DNA of 64,000 nt, taken from contig SMSO01000034.1 of the NCBI GenBank assembly GCA_004764695.1, positions 1,133,501-1,197,500 on the forward strand, given 5' to 3'. A model generated the notes under the pieces. The model was not told the origin of the DNA. It made no database searches and worked only from the letters and a program-made list of their open reading frames with translations. Each line of letters begins with the position of its first letter. Within the stretch, counting starts at the first letter, position 1. This DNA comes from Schizochytrium sp. TIO01. Its lineage: Eukaryota; Sar; Bigyra; Thraustochytrida; Thraustochytriidae. This document shows, piece after piece, positions 21,261 to 33,786 of this stretch. Position numbers and translations under genes: made by a program.

Positions 21261-23044
21261 GTTATAGCTTAAGATACAATTATCCTCTTGTTCATTTTAT
21301 ACATATTCGAGAACAACAATACACGTTATTATATCCCTGTGTATTGTGAGCCTTCCTGATCACCACCAAAAAAATACGATGGATATGATTTATTTTGTGA
21401 GTTATGACCAACCTTGAAGCCAATGAGTGAAGAGGAGCAGCCTTTTGGCTCTCTCACTGGTCAGCGGTATCACTTGTCAGAGATAATGAGTCAAGTAAAA
21501 TCTTTGAGCCTTCCTAGCCAGAACAATCATCTCTCTGGTTGTAGTCTCTATTTGAGAGTGCCCAAAGATGAAAAGTCAAGACCAAGCTTGGCTTACACTA
21601 CCTATCTCATCTAAATTTTCCCTATTTTAAAGGCAGTATACAATCAGACCAAAAATTACAGGCAGCAGTTGCATAAACCGTTGGGTGCTCTGACAATCCC
21701 GGCTTTTGTGAAGACAAGGGGTGCCGATCATTCCAAGGTGAAGGTGCCGGCGAGATTTGCGTCGCTCTGATTATAATATAGCAACAGAGTTTATTCTAAT
21801 TACGGGACAAAGTGTCATAATAAAGATGCCAATTTAGGACCATTCTTTTAAATTGTCAACGATGCCATGAGGTCGGTTCTAAGGCAGAGGTGATTTAAAT
21901 TGACAGCCTGGCTTTTACTTCCCCAGAAATGAATGTACGTACCTCAACAGGGCGTCTTATATCGGTTCTGATGTACACACAAAAGTTATGTTGAAGAAAT
22001 CTAACCTTGATATCATCTCAGGTGACCGTCGGTACCTACTCTGCTGACGAAAGCATAAAAAGATGAAAGGGACTACTAAGATGAGACCCACTGCCATAAA
22101 ACCCAGGATTTATTTTTCTCTGAACAATGCGGACATATGAAAGCAAAAGACACAAATATCTTTAATAATAGTTAAAGCTATCAAGACTTTAAAGCTCTAA
22201 TATCATAGTCATCTGTCCTCTTGGATGATCCATCCAACCTTCGGGACGCCAGTGACGCCATGCTACCCGGTCCGGACTCCATCCTTGTACAATGTTGCTT
22301 GCGTTAGACTCCCCCCGCCATGATCGTCTCTTGCATGTATCACTTGCCTATGCAGCCGGACTGGCAACACCTTGTTTGATGTTAAAAAGCTATGAGTTCG
22401 CTCTCGTCGCCACAAAGGCTGAATGACGTGATGTGGAGACAACTCCGAACAATTCTTTGCCAAACTACCCTTTGCAAATCTTTGCATAGTACGTAGGTAG
22501 TAGGTAGGTAGGCGGTAGGCACCTACCTGCTTATGCAAAACAAATCCAAGAATAAAATAAATGACACAAAAATCATCACCATGAGCACTCGCGTCTTCTC
22601 CATCAAAACAACCCGAAGACCAGAATGACTCAAGCTCTACCATGTGATTCTCCAAAGCCAAGCTTGGAGAAGACCAACTACCTACGTAGGTGCATATCTA
22701 CCTTCCTAGGCAGGTAGTTCAATAGTCAGGATCTCATGCATTGTTCAAGCTGGATAGATGGCAAACAGGAACGAAGAGAACGCAAGCAAAAGTCACAGGG
22801 ACTATAGGAAAAGAAAAGGAGAAGGCGGAAGGAACAAAAGAAACGAAGGAGTAAAAAAGCAAACTCCGCAGCCCAAGAAACTAGCCAAGTAATCCTTGTA
22901 GCCACAGACAAATCCAACTAAACGAAATCAAAAGCAGCCCAAGATGAAAGAACTTGAAGGAAAGAAAAAGTCTGAGGCCGGATTTAGTTGTCCCAACGAA
23001 AGAAGAAGACAAAGAAGAAGAAGAAGAAGAAGAAGAAGAAGAAG

Positions 23045-23075
<31 letters not shown>

Positions 23076-24287
23076 TTTGTTGTCTTCAAGTCTGGAGCAC
23101 CCCCAACCTGAGCACGGGCGAACCAAGACTCGACGTTTTCCGCCGCCATTCATCACAGGAGTCGCAGCTTTCCTGCATTGCTCCTGAGATCTGACTAGAG
23201 TTGAAACCCAAGTTATAGTACCTATTGTCTTGAGATCGCAAGTTCATGGCTGGCTGATCAATCCGTTTGGCAAGAGCACAATGTGACTGACTGGTCTTCG
23301 TGGTATTTTCTAAACCTAGAACCACTATTTTGAATCACAAAGACTTCATCTTGCGCCCGAGCTGGCATCATCGAGCTTTATCCAAGTGCCCCAAAAAACG
23401 AAGAGCACCACCACGAGCAGGAGCGAGAGAGAGCCCCGTCTACGAGCGCTCCAACCTCTCAGGGGCTCCCTTCAATCAAAGCGAACTAAATTTGAATTGA
23501 ATATGAAATCGCGGCCGCCGCTTTTTTTTTGGCTCCCCTTTGTCCCTTATTGAAAGGCCACCACTTTCATCGTCGTAAGAACATCATGAGAACACTACGT
23601 AGTAGTCAGGCAGCACTACCACAGACCCATAGGAGCTACTATTACTTCACTAGTGGCGGCGTTTCCAAAAGCGAAGAAGGAAAGCTTGAGCGGAATAATA
23701 GGAAGCCAAGAGTAACTACTACGGTTTAGCATAGAAGGCGGGACCCGTCGTGCCCTTCACGACGACGAATAGAAATCGAATGAGAAGAGAGGAATAAGGG
23801 AGAGAAATTGGAATGACCATCGTATGATGTGTCATGGAATGGTGAATTGGAGAGGAGGACTGTGTTTGGATGCGTCGAAGCCAGAGGAAGGAAAGAAGAA
23901 GATGCGGTCTCAGAGGTCTCAGTTGCAGTATCGTTCACCTTGAAGAAAGCAGAGAGAGAGAGAAAGAAAGAAAGGAAGGAAGAAAGAACAAATAAAAGAA
24001 GTTCTTTGGAGTTCAACTTCGGCGGAGGGGCGTTTCTAGTACAAGACTCTGCATTTGTGCTTGCTTTTCTTTCAAAGAGTTTGGAAATTAAAATTTGAAT
24101 TTGAATTCGAAATTTGAATTCGAAATTTGAAACAAGCAGCGGCAGATCGATTTGTTTCAAGGGAAAAGAAGCAAATCGCAATCGAGGCGCCTGGCGGACG
24201 GGCGCTAGCTTGTTCGGGAGCAGCGTCTGTGCCGCAGAGACAGCTTGGAGCGACCTGGGCAGGAAGACGCGGACGGCAGGGAGGAAC
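21261..24287. other. Spacer rich in simple repeats
   Basis: It contains GTAGG/CCTAC palindromic clusters (22491-22530, 22680-22717), a long GAA array (listed), AG-rich tracts (23950-23985) and AATTTGAATTCG repeats near 24083-24131. A minus open frame at 22263-22643 (126 codons from an ATG) overlaps the GTAGG cluster and has no recognisable feature. The G+C-rich 24160-24287 segment is probably the 5' UTR of the next gene. Confidence 0.5.
23012..23074. repeat. GAA trinucleotide array (about 21 copies)
   Basis: Pure GAA/AGA repeat, noncoding by position. It creates poly-Glu and poly-Lys frames on one strand and poly-Ser and poly-Leu frames on the other; these are artefacts. Confidence 0.95.
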
Positions 24288-25226
24288 ATGGGCTCTCCTC
24301 GCGCACTGCGGAGGCTGCGGGCCTTCGCGCACGTGAATGCGGCGGTAGTGGCTGTGGCGGCCATCGCGCATGAGCTCGGGGCTCAGGCACAGGTCCACGC
24401 GCTGAAGGAAGGCTTGGGAGGGATAGATACAGCGGACTGGATGAGGCTTTACCTTTCAGCAGCGATCAAAACAGCGGCTTTCCTGGTCATCATCACGGCG
24501 AGTGCTGCACGGAGACCTAAGATCCTCGGTGAAAAACGCACAAAGGAGCCCCAGCCTCAGGACACGGCTAAGCTCGTTGTCCTGGCTCTCACAACAGGCC
24601 TTTTTGAGGCCGTTGAGCTCGCCTATGTGGCAAGGTTTCTGGATCTTGACGCGCCAACCTGGTCTATCGCTGAAATGTGGAACAAATTTGGTATAGCAGA
24701 CGCCCTTACGCTGGTGCAGCAGCTGCCGACGATGTGGTTGGTTTTTGTGATCAAATCGTTTGCCTTTGAGATCCTCTTTGACTTTTTCCATTACTGGGGT
24801 CACCGTATCGCTCATGAGATTCCTCGTCTGTACCGCTTTCACAGAAGCCATCACAAGTATTTACACCCAACGCCACTCGCCACGTATCAGCAGCATCCCT
24901 TTGACATTGTCTTTACTAACCTACTACCCAATGTCGCTGCCGTTGTCTTGTTGCGAACCTTTCTTGGCATTCAACTCAACAGTTTTGAATATTCTTTGTT
25001 GATGTCATATAAAGTTTTTGTAGAGATTGCTGGACATGCCGGCATTGAAACGACTGCCACTTCGTTTCCACAGTGCGCACCTCTGCCGGAAGCTCTTGGC
25101 ATTGAACTTCACACTGATGATCATGACTTGCATCATTCTTTTCCAGGTATGGCTTGCAACTACGCCAAGCGCTTCACGTTGTGGGACCGTGTGTTTGGCA
25201 CATACAAGGTCCACAAATCACAATAG
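24288..25226 (+). CDS. Fatty acid hydroxylase/sterol desaturase family membrane enzyme
   Basis: 312 residues from the ATG at 24288, the first ATG in a frame that is open further upstream. The three histidine clusters of this di-iron family are all present: HYWGHR (H168, H172), HRSHH (H185, H188, H189), and HTDDHDLHH (H275, H279, H282, H283). Hydrophobic spans at about residues 11-30, 60-78, 95-115, 145-165 and 200-235 suggest an ER membrane protein. The family hydroxylates or desaturates sterols, sphingoid bases or fatty aldehydes using O2; substrate cannot be fixed from sequence. The C-terminal block (FTLWDRVFGTYK) is typical of the ERG3/ERG25-like side. It ends convergently with the DLST gene, 1.5 kb away. 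Confidence 0.9.
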   Translation: MGSPRALRRLRAFAHVNAAVVAVAAIAHELGAQAQVHALKEGLGGIDTADWMRLYLSAAIKTAAFLVIITASAARRPKILGEKRTKEPQPQDTAKLVVLALTTGLFEAVELAYVARFLDLDAPTWSIAEMWNKFGIADALTLVQQLPTMWLVFVIKSFAFEILFDFFHYWGHRIAHEIPRLYRFHRSHHKYLHPTPLATYQQHPFDIVFTNLLPNVAAVVLLRTFLGIQLNSFEYSLLMSYKVFVEIAGHAGIETTATSFPQCAPLPEALGIELHTDDHDLHHSFPGMACNYAKRFTLWDRVFGTYKVHKSQ

Positions 25227-26770
25227 AATAACCTCTTCACTCTGTCTTTGCCTGTCTGCTTGACACCCCTAGTTTTTTGGTAGATTTCCTTGCGGCTTTT
25301 TACTTTGCCGCTTACTTTCTTTTTTTTTCTGACTTTGAAACTCTACGCTAGAGGATTAGCAAAACACCCACGGAGCTTCAAAAAAAAGGGGGGGGGGGAG
25401 GGAGTGGAATTTGCCTCATAGAGGGCCGGCCCCATGTCTACATTTAGTATATGTATGGCGCATTCCTCATTTTGAATTTCCGAAAATGTGATTTTTTAGA
25501 GAACCCGTACCTCCTCGACAGCACCCTTCAGACAAGACTGTGTTGCATGTGCAAGCCAGCGAAGATTGGACTACCAATTTCAGATAGTAGAGTGTGACCT
25601 GCCCCTCTCCCATCGCCCCTCTTTTTGACAGATATTCATCACTTGCTGTATATGCGGCTCTATGAATCTTTTATTATACTACATCAACTTAATCCAATTT
25701 CTTCAAATGTTTTATAGAATCAAAGCTGTGTTTTTTTTTTTCCTATTTGAGAGTTCCAATTACACTGCATGGGCGCATCTGCGCAACCTGAGCAACCATC
25801 ATAAGGATAGGCACCATCTTTTTTAAACAATGAAGAAAAGACATATTTGATTCTATGAAAAACGAACTCAACTACCTTTTTTAAAACTAGGACTGTTATC
25901 AAACTGTGGGTTCATGAGGAAGCTTCTCATCTGAGCGTCTCAAATGTCTACTTGTGTGATGATGAGTGTTACTTACAATGATATTGATGTGGATCTACCC
26001 TAGAGTCTTCAAGAAAGGGAAAGGTGAGTGTCTAAAATACGTATTAGTCCTCTTCCCGAGCATGACATCATGCCATTTCATTAGCTCATGAATTCATCGA
26101 GGTTCATTAATTGAAGTTTGTGTACTGAGCAACAAAGGTTTATCTGATTCAAAAAAGTCATTAGTATTTGATTCAAAGAAAGTGAAAATGTAGGGGTTGG
26201 CGTACTTTTAGTTTTGATTGTGAAAAAAAGGAGAATGCCTATAGATGCACTCTGGTGTTAAAAAGAGAGAGAAGGTGGAGGGAGGATGTGCGAGTCGCTA
26301 TAGAAGTTCAAACGTGCATAGTAAGTCAGGTAAACGCCAGTTACCTATAATGCATCTTGTCAATTGTGTTTTTGCTTTGCAAAGTTGTTGTGGATTCAAC
26401 AAAATAGCTCGCCCCGAGCGTCTTTTTGTAGAAGGCAGGCTCGTGTGTGCGAATTCTATTGGTGGCATATTTGCCAAGTGGACGTACGTGGATGCAAGCT
26501 CTCCTGACTTCGATTGCTAAGTGGTTCGCTGATCAAAAGAAAGCCAACCAGAAAGAACGGAAGCCGTCCAATACCTTATTCTTATTGTTATCCACATTTG
26601 TGCTGTCTGACATGATAAGATTCGGTGGATTTACACTGCCAAGAAACTAGCCATGACAGGCAGAGTACGACGAGACAAACAAGAGCAAGCAAGAGAGAAA
26701 TAAAGAAAAGGACGCAAGCGAGCAGCAATTAACCACGGAGGGCCAGGTTTATTAACCATGCTCACCCAGC
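25227..26770. other. Convergent spacer
   Basis: Noncoding A+T-rich sequence between two convergent genes, with A7-G12 runs near 25380-25402. The open frame at 26245-26520 has no recognisable motif and I do not call it. Nothing else seen. Confidence 0.5.
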
Positions 26771-28156
26771 TTAGAGGCCGAGGATGAGGCGCTCAGGGTC
26801 CTCAATCTTCTCCTTGATGGACTTGAGGAAGGTGACACTCTCACGGCCATCGATGAGACGGTGATCGTAGGTGAGGGCGATGTACATCATGGGGCGGGAG
26901 ACAACCTGGCCATCGACGACGACAGCGCGGTCCTTGACGCCGTGCATGCCAAGAATGGCAGACTGGGGCATGTTAAGCATGGGGGTGGAGAAGAGGGAGC
27001 CGAAGACGCCACCGTTGGTGATGGTGAAGGTACCACCGGCCATCTCCTCCATGGTGAGCTTGTCAGCGCGAGCCTTGACAGCAAACTCGCCAATAGTGCG
27101 CTCGATGTCAGCAAAGTTCATGTCCTGGCAGTTGCGGATGACAGGCACAACAAGACCGCGGGGAGCAGAGACGGCGACGGAGATATCAACGTAGTCACGG
27201 TACACAATCTCCTTCTCGTCAATGACGGCGTTGACAGCAGGGACCTCCTGGAGAGCCTTGGTGGCGGCAGCAACGAAGGCAGACATGAATCCGAGCTTGA
27301 CTCCGTGGACCTTCTCAAACTGGTCCTTGTACTTCTTGCGGAGGTTCATGAGCTTGCTCATGTCGACCTCGTTGAAGGTGGTGAGGAGAGCGGCAGTAGA
27401 CTGGGCATCGACAAGACGCTCAGCAATCTTGCGGCGCATGGGGGACATCTTGACGCGCTTCTCAGTGCGGGCGCCCTGGTGAGCAGTGCCGGGGACCTGG
27501 GTGGTGGACTCGCCCTTAGGCTGCTGGGGTGCCTTGGGTGCCTCCTTGGCGGGTGCCGGAGCAGCAGCCTTGGGTGCCTCGGGGGCGGCGGCAGCAGGGG
27601 TAGCAGCGGGGGCAGCGGGGGCAGCGGGGGCCTCCTCCTTGGCGGCAGCAGCCTTGGGAGCACCACCACCGGGGGCGTCGGCCTTCTTGAACTTGACGAG
27701 GGGCTCGCCAACCTTGACCTCGGAGTCAACCTCAACGTAGATCTCAACAATCTCACCGGGCTTCTCAACACGGACAGGGAAGGTGACCTTGTCAGTCTCC
27801 ATGGTGGCGATCTCATCGTCCTCGAAGCAGTAGTCACCGACAGACTTGGTCCACTCAACGACCTCACCCTTGGTGATGGAGTCACCGAGGGGCGGCACGT
27901 TCATGACCCACTCGTCAGCATCCGCGGAAAACCAGCGGCGCTCGAAGCCCATGGGAGCGCAGCGTGCGGCAAGAGGAGCGACGTTGCGCATGGTGGGGAG
28001 GCCAGAGGAGGCCACGCCAGCCACGCGGCCGAGGGCCATCAGGGAGCGGCCTCCGAGCACGCGGGAGGAGGAGGACGAGAACTGACGGCTGCTGCCGCGC
28101 ATGACATGATCCCGCGAAATGGCCACCACGCGGGCGGAGCGCGAAGCGGAGAGCAT
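26771..28156 (-). CDS. DLST: Dihydrolipoyllysine succinyltransferase, E2 of 2-oxoglutarate dehydrogenase, mitochondrial
   Basis: 461 residues from the ATG at 28156. Residues 1-77 are an Arg/Ser-rich mitochondrial presequence ending [11 protein letters not shown]. The lipoyl domain spans about 82-156, with the lipoylated Lys123 in METDKVTF. An Ala/Pro-rich linker covers about 158-225. There is no E1/E3 peripheral-subunit-binding domain, as in other eukaryotic DLST. The acyltransferase domain fills about 232-461, with His432 and Asp436 in the YDHRLIDG active-site motif. The enzyme transfers succinyl from lipoamide to CoA in the TCA cycle. Codons are G+C-rich and highly biased compared with neighbouring genes, suggesting high expression. 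That bias also opens a 495-codon frame on the opposite strand, which is a shadow. Confidence 0.97.
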   Translation of the reverse strand: MLSASRSARVVAISRDHVMRGSSRQFSSSSSRVLGGRSLMALGRVAGVASSGLPTMRNVAPLAARCAPMGFERRWFSADADEWVMNVPPLGDSITKGEVVEWTKSVGDYCFEDDEIATMETDKVTFPVRVEKPGEIVEIYVEVDSEVKVGEPLVKFKKADAPGGGAPKAAAAKEEAPAAPAAPAATPAAAAPEAPKAAAPAPAKEAPKAPQQPKGESTTQVPGTAHQGARTEKRVKMSPMRRKIAERLVDAQSTAALLTTFNEVDMSKLMNLRKKYKDQFEKVHGVKLGFMSAFVAAATKALQEVPAVNAVIDEKEIVYRDYVDISVAVSAPRGLVVPVIRNCQDMNFADIERTIGEFAVKARADKLTMEEMAGGTFTITNGGVFGSLFSTPMLNMPQSAILGMHGVKDRAVVVDGQVVSRPMMYIALTYDHRLIDGRESVTFLKSIKEKIEDPERLILGL

Positions 28157-29903
28157 CGTCTTGTTTGCTGCTTTTTCTACTGCTACGTAGACTGCTGCTG
28201 CTGGAGAGCGATGGAAGCTGGAGCTTGCTTTAAGTCTCTGGAGAGAGCTGCTCGCTGCTCGACGCGCAAGGCGATCGGGCTTTGCTTTGCTGCTGCTCTG
28301 CAGAGAGATTGTGAGAGAGAAACAGTGCTCAAAGAAGAGATCATTTAGTTAGTTAGCTAGTTGGCTAGTTAGCTGATTAGTTAATTGAGTAATTGTTCGA
28401 TTCAGTATTTTATCTACTCTCGTTATTTATTTACTCCTTTCACTAAGGCAGCAATCTATAAAGAGAGGAAGAAACAAAGATAATGTATGTTCAATCTGCT
28501 TATCTTTTCAACGAAGTGATGGTTTGTTTCCTGAAAGATAGTCATCCTTCTTCTTCTTCCTCCAATATATGTATGGTAAACGAATAGTTAGTTATCTGCA
28601 TAACAAACTCGTAATATCTCTGTTTCTATCTATTGATATGATAATTAATTGTTCATTTTTGTTTATCTCTGCGAAGAATTGTTTTCATTTCCTTCACTTT
28701 CTCAGTTTTAAAATGCTTTTCGCTTTCTTTTTCCTGTTTCAAAGCTTACGAATACGGAGCGCAATGGCGTTATAGAAAGTGAGGCAGACGATAGATACGT
28801 CATCAATAACACCAGCACCATGACCAACAACGAGACAATAAGCACATAGCTTACTAGAAGCAAGTAAGCAAGCAAGTGCTCTCAAGACGATGATCGAAGA
28901 GGAAAGGCAGTGCGAGTGAGGGTGTGAATGTCAGAGAGCCTATTATGAAGTGGCGCTTTTCGCTTTTTGCCTGCGAGAATTCATCGTTTTTAGCGATAAC
29001 TTTTATTTCAACTAAAAGAATGAAACTTAGAAATGAGGAGGGAAGGAGGCAAGGAGGTGAAGAATCTATCTATATATATATACCTTCTCTTCTCAGCAGC
29101 TGTTAATTTTCTCTTGAAATAAAATAAATAAATATTTTGTTAATGAATTAATTGATTGCCTGAGACGACGTGAGCCTGCAGTGTCATTCGCATGCTTCAC
29201 TTGCGAGGGCACAGCAATCGCCGCCTCCGATGGCAGGCTTCCGTTCTCTTGCGAAAGCCACCTCTCTCAGTTGACTAAGCTGCTGGGTGGCATGGCATGC
29301 ATTCGTGTACTTCGGCGATGGTCATGACTCCTGCTCTAAATGTTTTAGTTTTATCATTTCCTCTTTATCATTTCTTTTGAATCAAAATCAAAATTAGTTT
29401 CTGGCTCTGCTGCGCTAGGTAGGTAGTCAGACGATTTGATTTACACGCACGCAGATCAATCGATTGATGATACACACGCACACACATACCATCTTTGAGG
29501 CTTCTCCGCTTCCTCTGAGCCCATCTTACATGATGTATGCATAACTTCATTCACGAACTCATTCTACTTTCACCTCTGCAAAGAGGAGGAGAAGATGGAA
29601 TTGCGAATGAATGAACGAATGAATGAATGTCCTAACTAGTCGATAAGTGGTCGGTTTCCTCCTCGTTTCCAAGGAAAATAATTCAATGCGTTAATGCGTT
29701 GCCAACAGAAAGAAGAAGAAGCCATCACACGATCGTGAACCTCAAGCGCCACCGCACCGGTGAGTGCATTCATTCCGCCAAAGTTTAGCTATCGAACTAA
29801 GATAGATCCACCTCGTTTCTGCCGAGCCTCTTCCTCACCGTGCTCGATGCACGCACGTTCTTTCCACCACCTGGACACGACTGCTTTTATTTCACATCCC
29901 TCG

Positions 29904-30088
29904 ATTCATTCATTCATTCATTCATTCATTTGATTTAATTACATTCATTTTGATTTTGATCATTTGATTTTAATCACATTCACTCATTTAATTACATTCA
30001 TTTTGATTTTAATCACATTCATTCATTCATTTGATTTTAATCACATTCATTCATTCAATCAATCATTCATTTGATTTTAATTACATTC

Positions 30089-30139
<51 letters not shown>

Positions 30140-30156
30140 CATTCATTCATTCATTC
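29904..30156. repeat. ATTC/AATC tetranucleotide arrays
   Basis: Tandem ATTC, TTTGATTTTAATCAC and AATC units over about 250 bp. AATC and ATTC phases alternate in blocks, as expected from slippage and point change. Confidence 0.9.
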
Positions 30157-33008
30157 CTTGATTTTATAGTGTCTGAAGCGACGGATGACTAACCGACTGA
30201 CTGACTGACTGACTAATCGGTGAGTGAGTGAATTAGTGCGTGAGTGAGTGGAAGATCTGCAGCACCTAAAACTTCTCCGGCAGCTAAGACATTCATTCAT
30301 TCATACCTGGGCATAATCGTTCGCAACTTGAGGCTGGTCGCTGGCAGAGCAGGCGTGCTTACCTGCATCTTGCACTGCATCGCACCGCACCGCAATGCAC
30401 GGCAGCGAGCGAGCCATTCGACTGGCCAGCCACTGCATGGAAAACAAGCGGGGATACCCCAGTGCAATGCAGCTGCAGTTGTCTAACACGGGGTCGGCGG
30501 AACAAGAAGAGCTGCTGTTGTGAAAGCAAGCAAGCAAGCAAGCAAGCATTTCTAAAAAAGCTTTGTCCTCTCTTTCGCGGTCTTTAATGAGGAGATGAGG
30601 CCTATGGAGACCTACGTGAGATCTAGCCGAGCTCGTCTCTGGCAGAAGGACTGAGTCGTTAAAACTTCAGAAAGAGAAAACAGTTTTACTTTATTTTTCA
30701 ACTTTTTCAATAAAGAAATTAAAATTAGGAATTCGTGATAGTGAAAATCAGTGCCATCTGTTTTCATTTTATACTTTTCCAAAGTGAGACCCGAAGGCCC
30801 AATGCGAAGAGCAAGGAGAAAGAAAATGATCGAAAGATGAAGCTGACGAGCTCGCGAATAGTGGCTGATTCTGCAATTTGTTGCAGATGAAGATGCCCAT
30901 TTGCACCTGTTCGAGGTCAGAACTGTTCTTTCTACAATATCATTGTCTTACTCCGTTTCTTAAGTCTACTACTTTTGCTAAAAACATACGTAGGCTTTTT
31001 TAATTTTAATTTTAATGTCATTTTAAAAAATAATGAAAGTGAAATTCATTAAACCTTGCTAACGAATGAATGAATACGCCAGCATCTGATGGCCTCAAGG
31101 AAACTCTAGCGCAATGCTAAACAATCAAGAAAAGCGTCGAATTATCAACATAAAAATGGCAAGATCTGTTTTACACGTATGTCTCTCCCTTCTGGTTAGT
31201 CTGGACTTACGACTACTGACGATGATGTCAACGACAACACGAACGAAGTATTTCTCTTAAAGTACGAGACAATTTGCATGGCTGGCTAACGCGTTGCAGA
31301 GCTTGATGCTTGCGAGGCTCGCGGCCCACAAGTAGCAATCGATCACGTCCCAGACGCACATATTTTGCCGGAACCCTACCAAAGGTTCTGCGATTTGATC
31401 TTGGCCAGCAAATAAGATCAGCTTCCCAATGTTGTGCTCGCGCGATCGAGAATGAGCGGGACAAGGAAGCAAGCTTGAAAACTGTTTTGCAGAACCTCAT
31501 ACAAATACTGATTACACTTTGGGGAAATCTTCTAGTTATGGAGGGTTGAATTAAGGAATCTGAGAAACTTGTAGAAAGAAGTGCCTGACTTTTTGTAAAG
31601 AACGAAGCTGTGAGCTGCTTCTGCTTCAACTCGCATGCTTCTCAGACGTAGAGATTGGCTAGTTGCTGAGATAGCAATGTAGTTCCTTTGTCGGTGTAGA
31701 CAGATACCCATGTACAGGCATTGTAGGCATCTGACACCGGGCAGTACGGTTTTTTTGTAGTTATTCTCTTTTTTTTTTTGTAAATATCACTGAGCCATCC
31801 TTCTATAAAGTTTTCAGTTTCGTTGTGAAAATCTTCGTGTTTGGTTTTTACATTTTTAATTCCTTTATTTTTCTCTTCAACTTCTGTGTAATGCATGCTG
31901 TTTTTTTCCTCGTCCCATCGTATGCCATCGCACAAAACTTAACCAACTTTAACTCCACGAGTTGCACGAAACGGAGTCTCCAAGTTGGAGATTCGCAAAC
32001 TCGCAAACGCGTGGAGATAGCCATAGCTAGTCGAGTCACCATTGGAATAATAGCTCCGCAACCGTGGAGGCGCAGTTTTCTTTGTTTCAATCTGAAATAC
32101 CCTGACCCTCTAACAAACCCCAGGTTCTCAATCAAAGTCAGAAGAGACAGCCTAACTCAATGACACATTTTATATCTTGCACGCAAATTCTAAAGTGGAT
32201 AAATCTCCCTCTGATGACGTATAGATTCTCACATATGCTAGGACCCATCATGATTTTAATATTGAAAGCACAAATTCGGGGGTGTCAGAAGCAACCATCT
32301 GCCTCAACGAGGACCTGGGAGCGGCATACGTGGCAAGACTCCAAAATTGGTAACCCGTTTTTTTTGCTCCAAAGTTCAAGATGGATTCCGGTCTCAGATC
32401 ACAAAAGCTACCTTATTCCCTAGACGTGTATAAATTCATTGTGTAAATTGTCTCGCGGACATGTTCCACAGCGACAATTAATTTGATTGCTAAGCTAGCG
32501 ACAACTAAATTTGAGAATATTATGAAGGTCGAGCAGGAGTTGTGGAGGTCGTCTCGAACAGCCCAGTTCTCATACCATGCTGATATCATTTCGCCAGATC
32601 ATTTATCAAAAATTGTTTTATTCTAAATGTAATTTTCAATAAATAAAAAAACATGCTAAAGTTCTCTGTTTTATTTTTTATCCTTTGGAGGCCCTCTTCT
32701 GAATCGCCCCAAAACGCTTTTAATAAATAAGAGAAAGAGTAAAACGTTTTTTACTACTTCTCGCAAAGTTAAAAGTCTGTCAGCAGAAATCTTCGATCAG
32801 CATCTGTTTCTCAACTTGACCGCAAGCTCGGCCCCACGTGAAGTCAACCCCTCTGCACCATGCACACGGGTTATCATGTCCCCGCGAGCGTGGATTTCTT
32901 CGTTCTCGAAGCGTTCTGCATCGTGTCGAACCCGCAATATCCCGCCTCACCAATCGCAGGAATGGTTGATGCCCTTCTTTCCATTGATTATTTTTCTTTC
33001 AGGTAAAG

Positions 33009-33043
33009 TCTTCTTCTTCTTCTTCTTCTTCTTCTTCTTCTTT
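33009..33043. repeat. TTC trinucleotide array
   Basis: About twelve tandem TTC units in a noncoding region. Confidence 0.9.
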
Positions 33044-33522
33044 CAACACCACAACTACACCTGCATATCATAAAATTGCATAAAATAAATTGAAATAAAC
33101 TAGAAATAACTTAAAATGAAATAAAATACATGGCTGATTCCTGCTCTATTCTATCTGTTTCGTCATCCTTCGCTCTTTCTCTTTGGCCCTTTCAACTTCG
33201 TTTCATGCGTCTTTCTGTCTACGCAGACACGCGACGTCGAAGCTACTCGCAATTAGTTGAAGCTTCGCGCAGCCCCGGGAACGAACTCGCTGCTATCGCG
33301 CAGCCTCAACTGATATGATCCACTCACACCTGTGCCGCGGCCCAAGGCGAGCACGCCAGCGCCAAGCCCGCAGACAGCTCCTGGCGTCACCAAGGCGCGG
33401 CTCTGTCGTCGTAGAAGCCGTCGTGGCCGAGAGGCAATGAATGAATGAATCAATGAATGAATGGATTTACATTCATTCCCTCTCATCGATGTTACTTTGC
33501 AAACAAATAAACAAACAAACAA

Positions 33523-33557
33523 CCTTTTTATCCTTTTTATCCTTTTTATCCTTTTTC
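33523..33557. repeat. CCTTTTTAT 9-bp tandem repeat
   Basis: Three full copies and a partial fourth, next to an AAAC array and a GAATGAAT array. Confidence 0.85.
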
Positions 33558-33734
33558 TCAACAATGGGAATTGCATCTAATAAACAACAGCCTGCTTCTC
33601 TACTTTAACATGTTTTTACTCAAAGCTCTTATTTTGATTTATTAAAAAGTATGTTTTTAATATATTATATAAAAAATAAATAATAAAAAAAACACGATTG
33701 AAATGCATTTTCTACCTTTAAATAATTTAAATAA

Positions 33735-33786
33735 ATTAAAAATCTACATTAAAAATCTACATTAAAAATCTACATTAAAAATCTAA
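33735..33786. repeat. ATTAAAAATCTAC 13-bp tandem repeat
   Basis: Four consecutive copies, the last with a final base change. Confidence 0.9.

Noticed and set aside
22263-22643. 126-codon minus-strand frame
   Set aside because: Overlaps GTAGG simple repeats, has no recognisable motif and no upstream promoter-like context.
14565-22717. GTAGG repeats as telomeric sequence
   Set aside because: They are short, mixed in orientation and interspersed, unlike a terminal TTAGGG-type array.
22928-23194. Poly-Glu, poly-Lys, poly-Ser and poly-Leu frames
   Set aside because: Produced by the GAA trinucleotide array; all frames are open simply because the repeat contains no stop.
26861-28348. 495-codon open frame opposite DLST
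   Set aside because: It mirrors the highly biased, G+C-rich codons of the DLST gene on the other strand and is low-complexity (Gly/Leu/His-rich) with no domain.
31228-32423. Open frames of 85-130 codons
   Set aside because: Start from non-ATG codons, composition tracks local base content, no domain.
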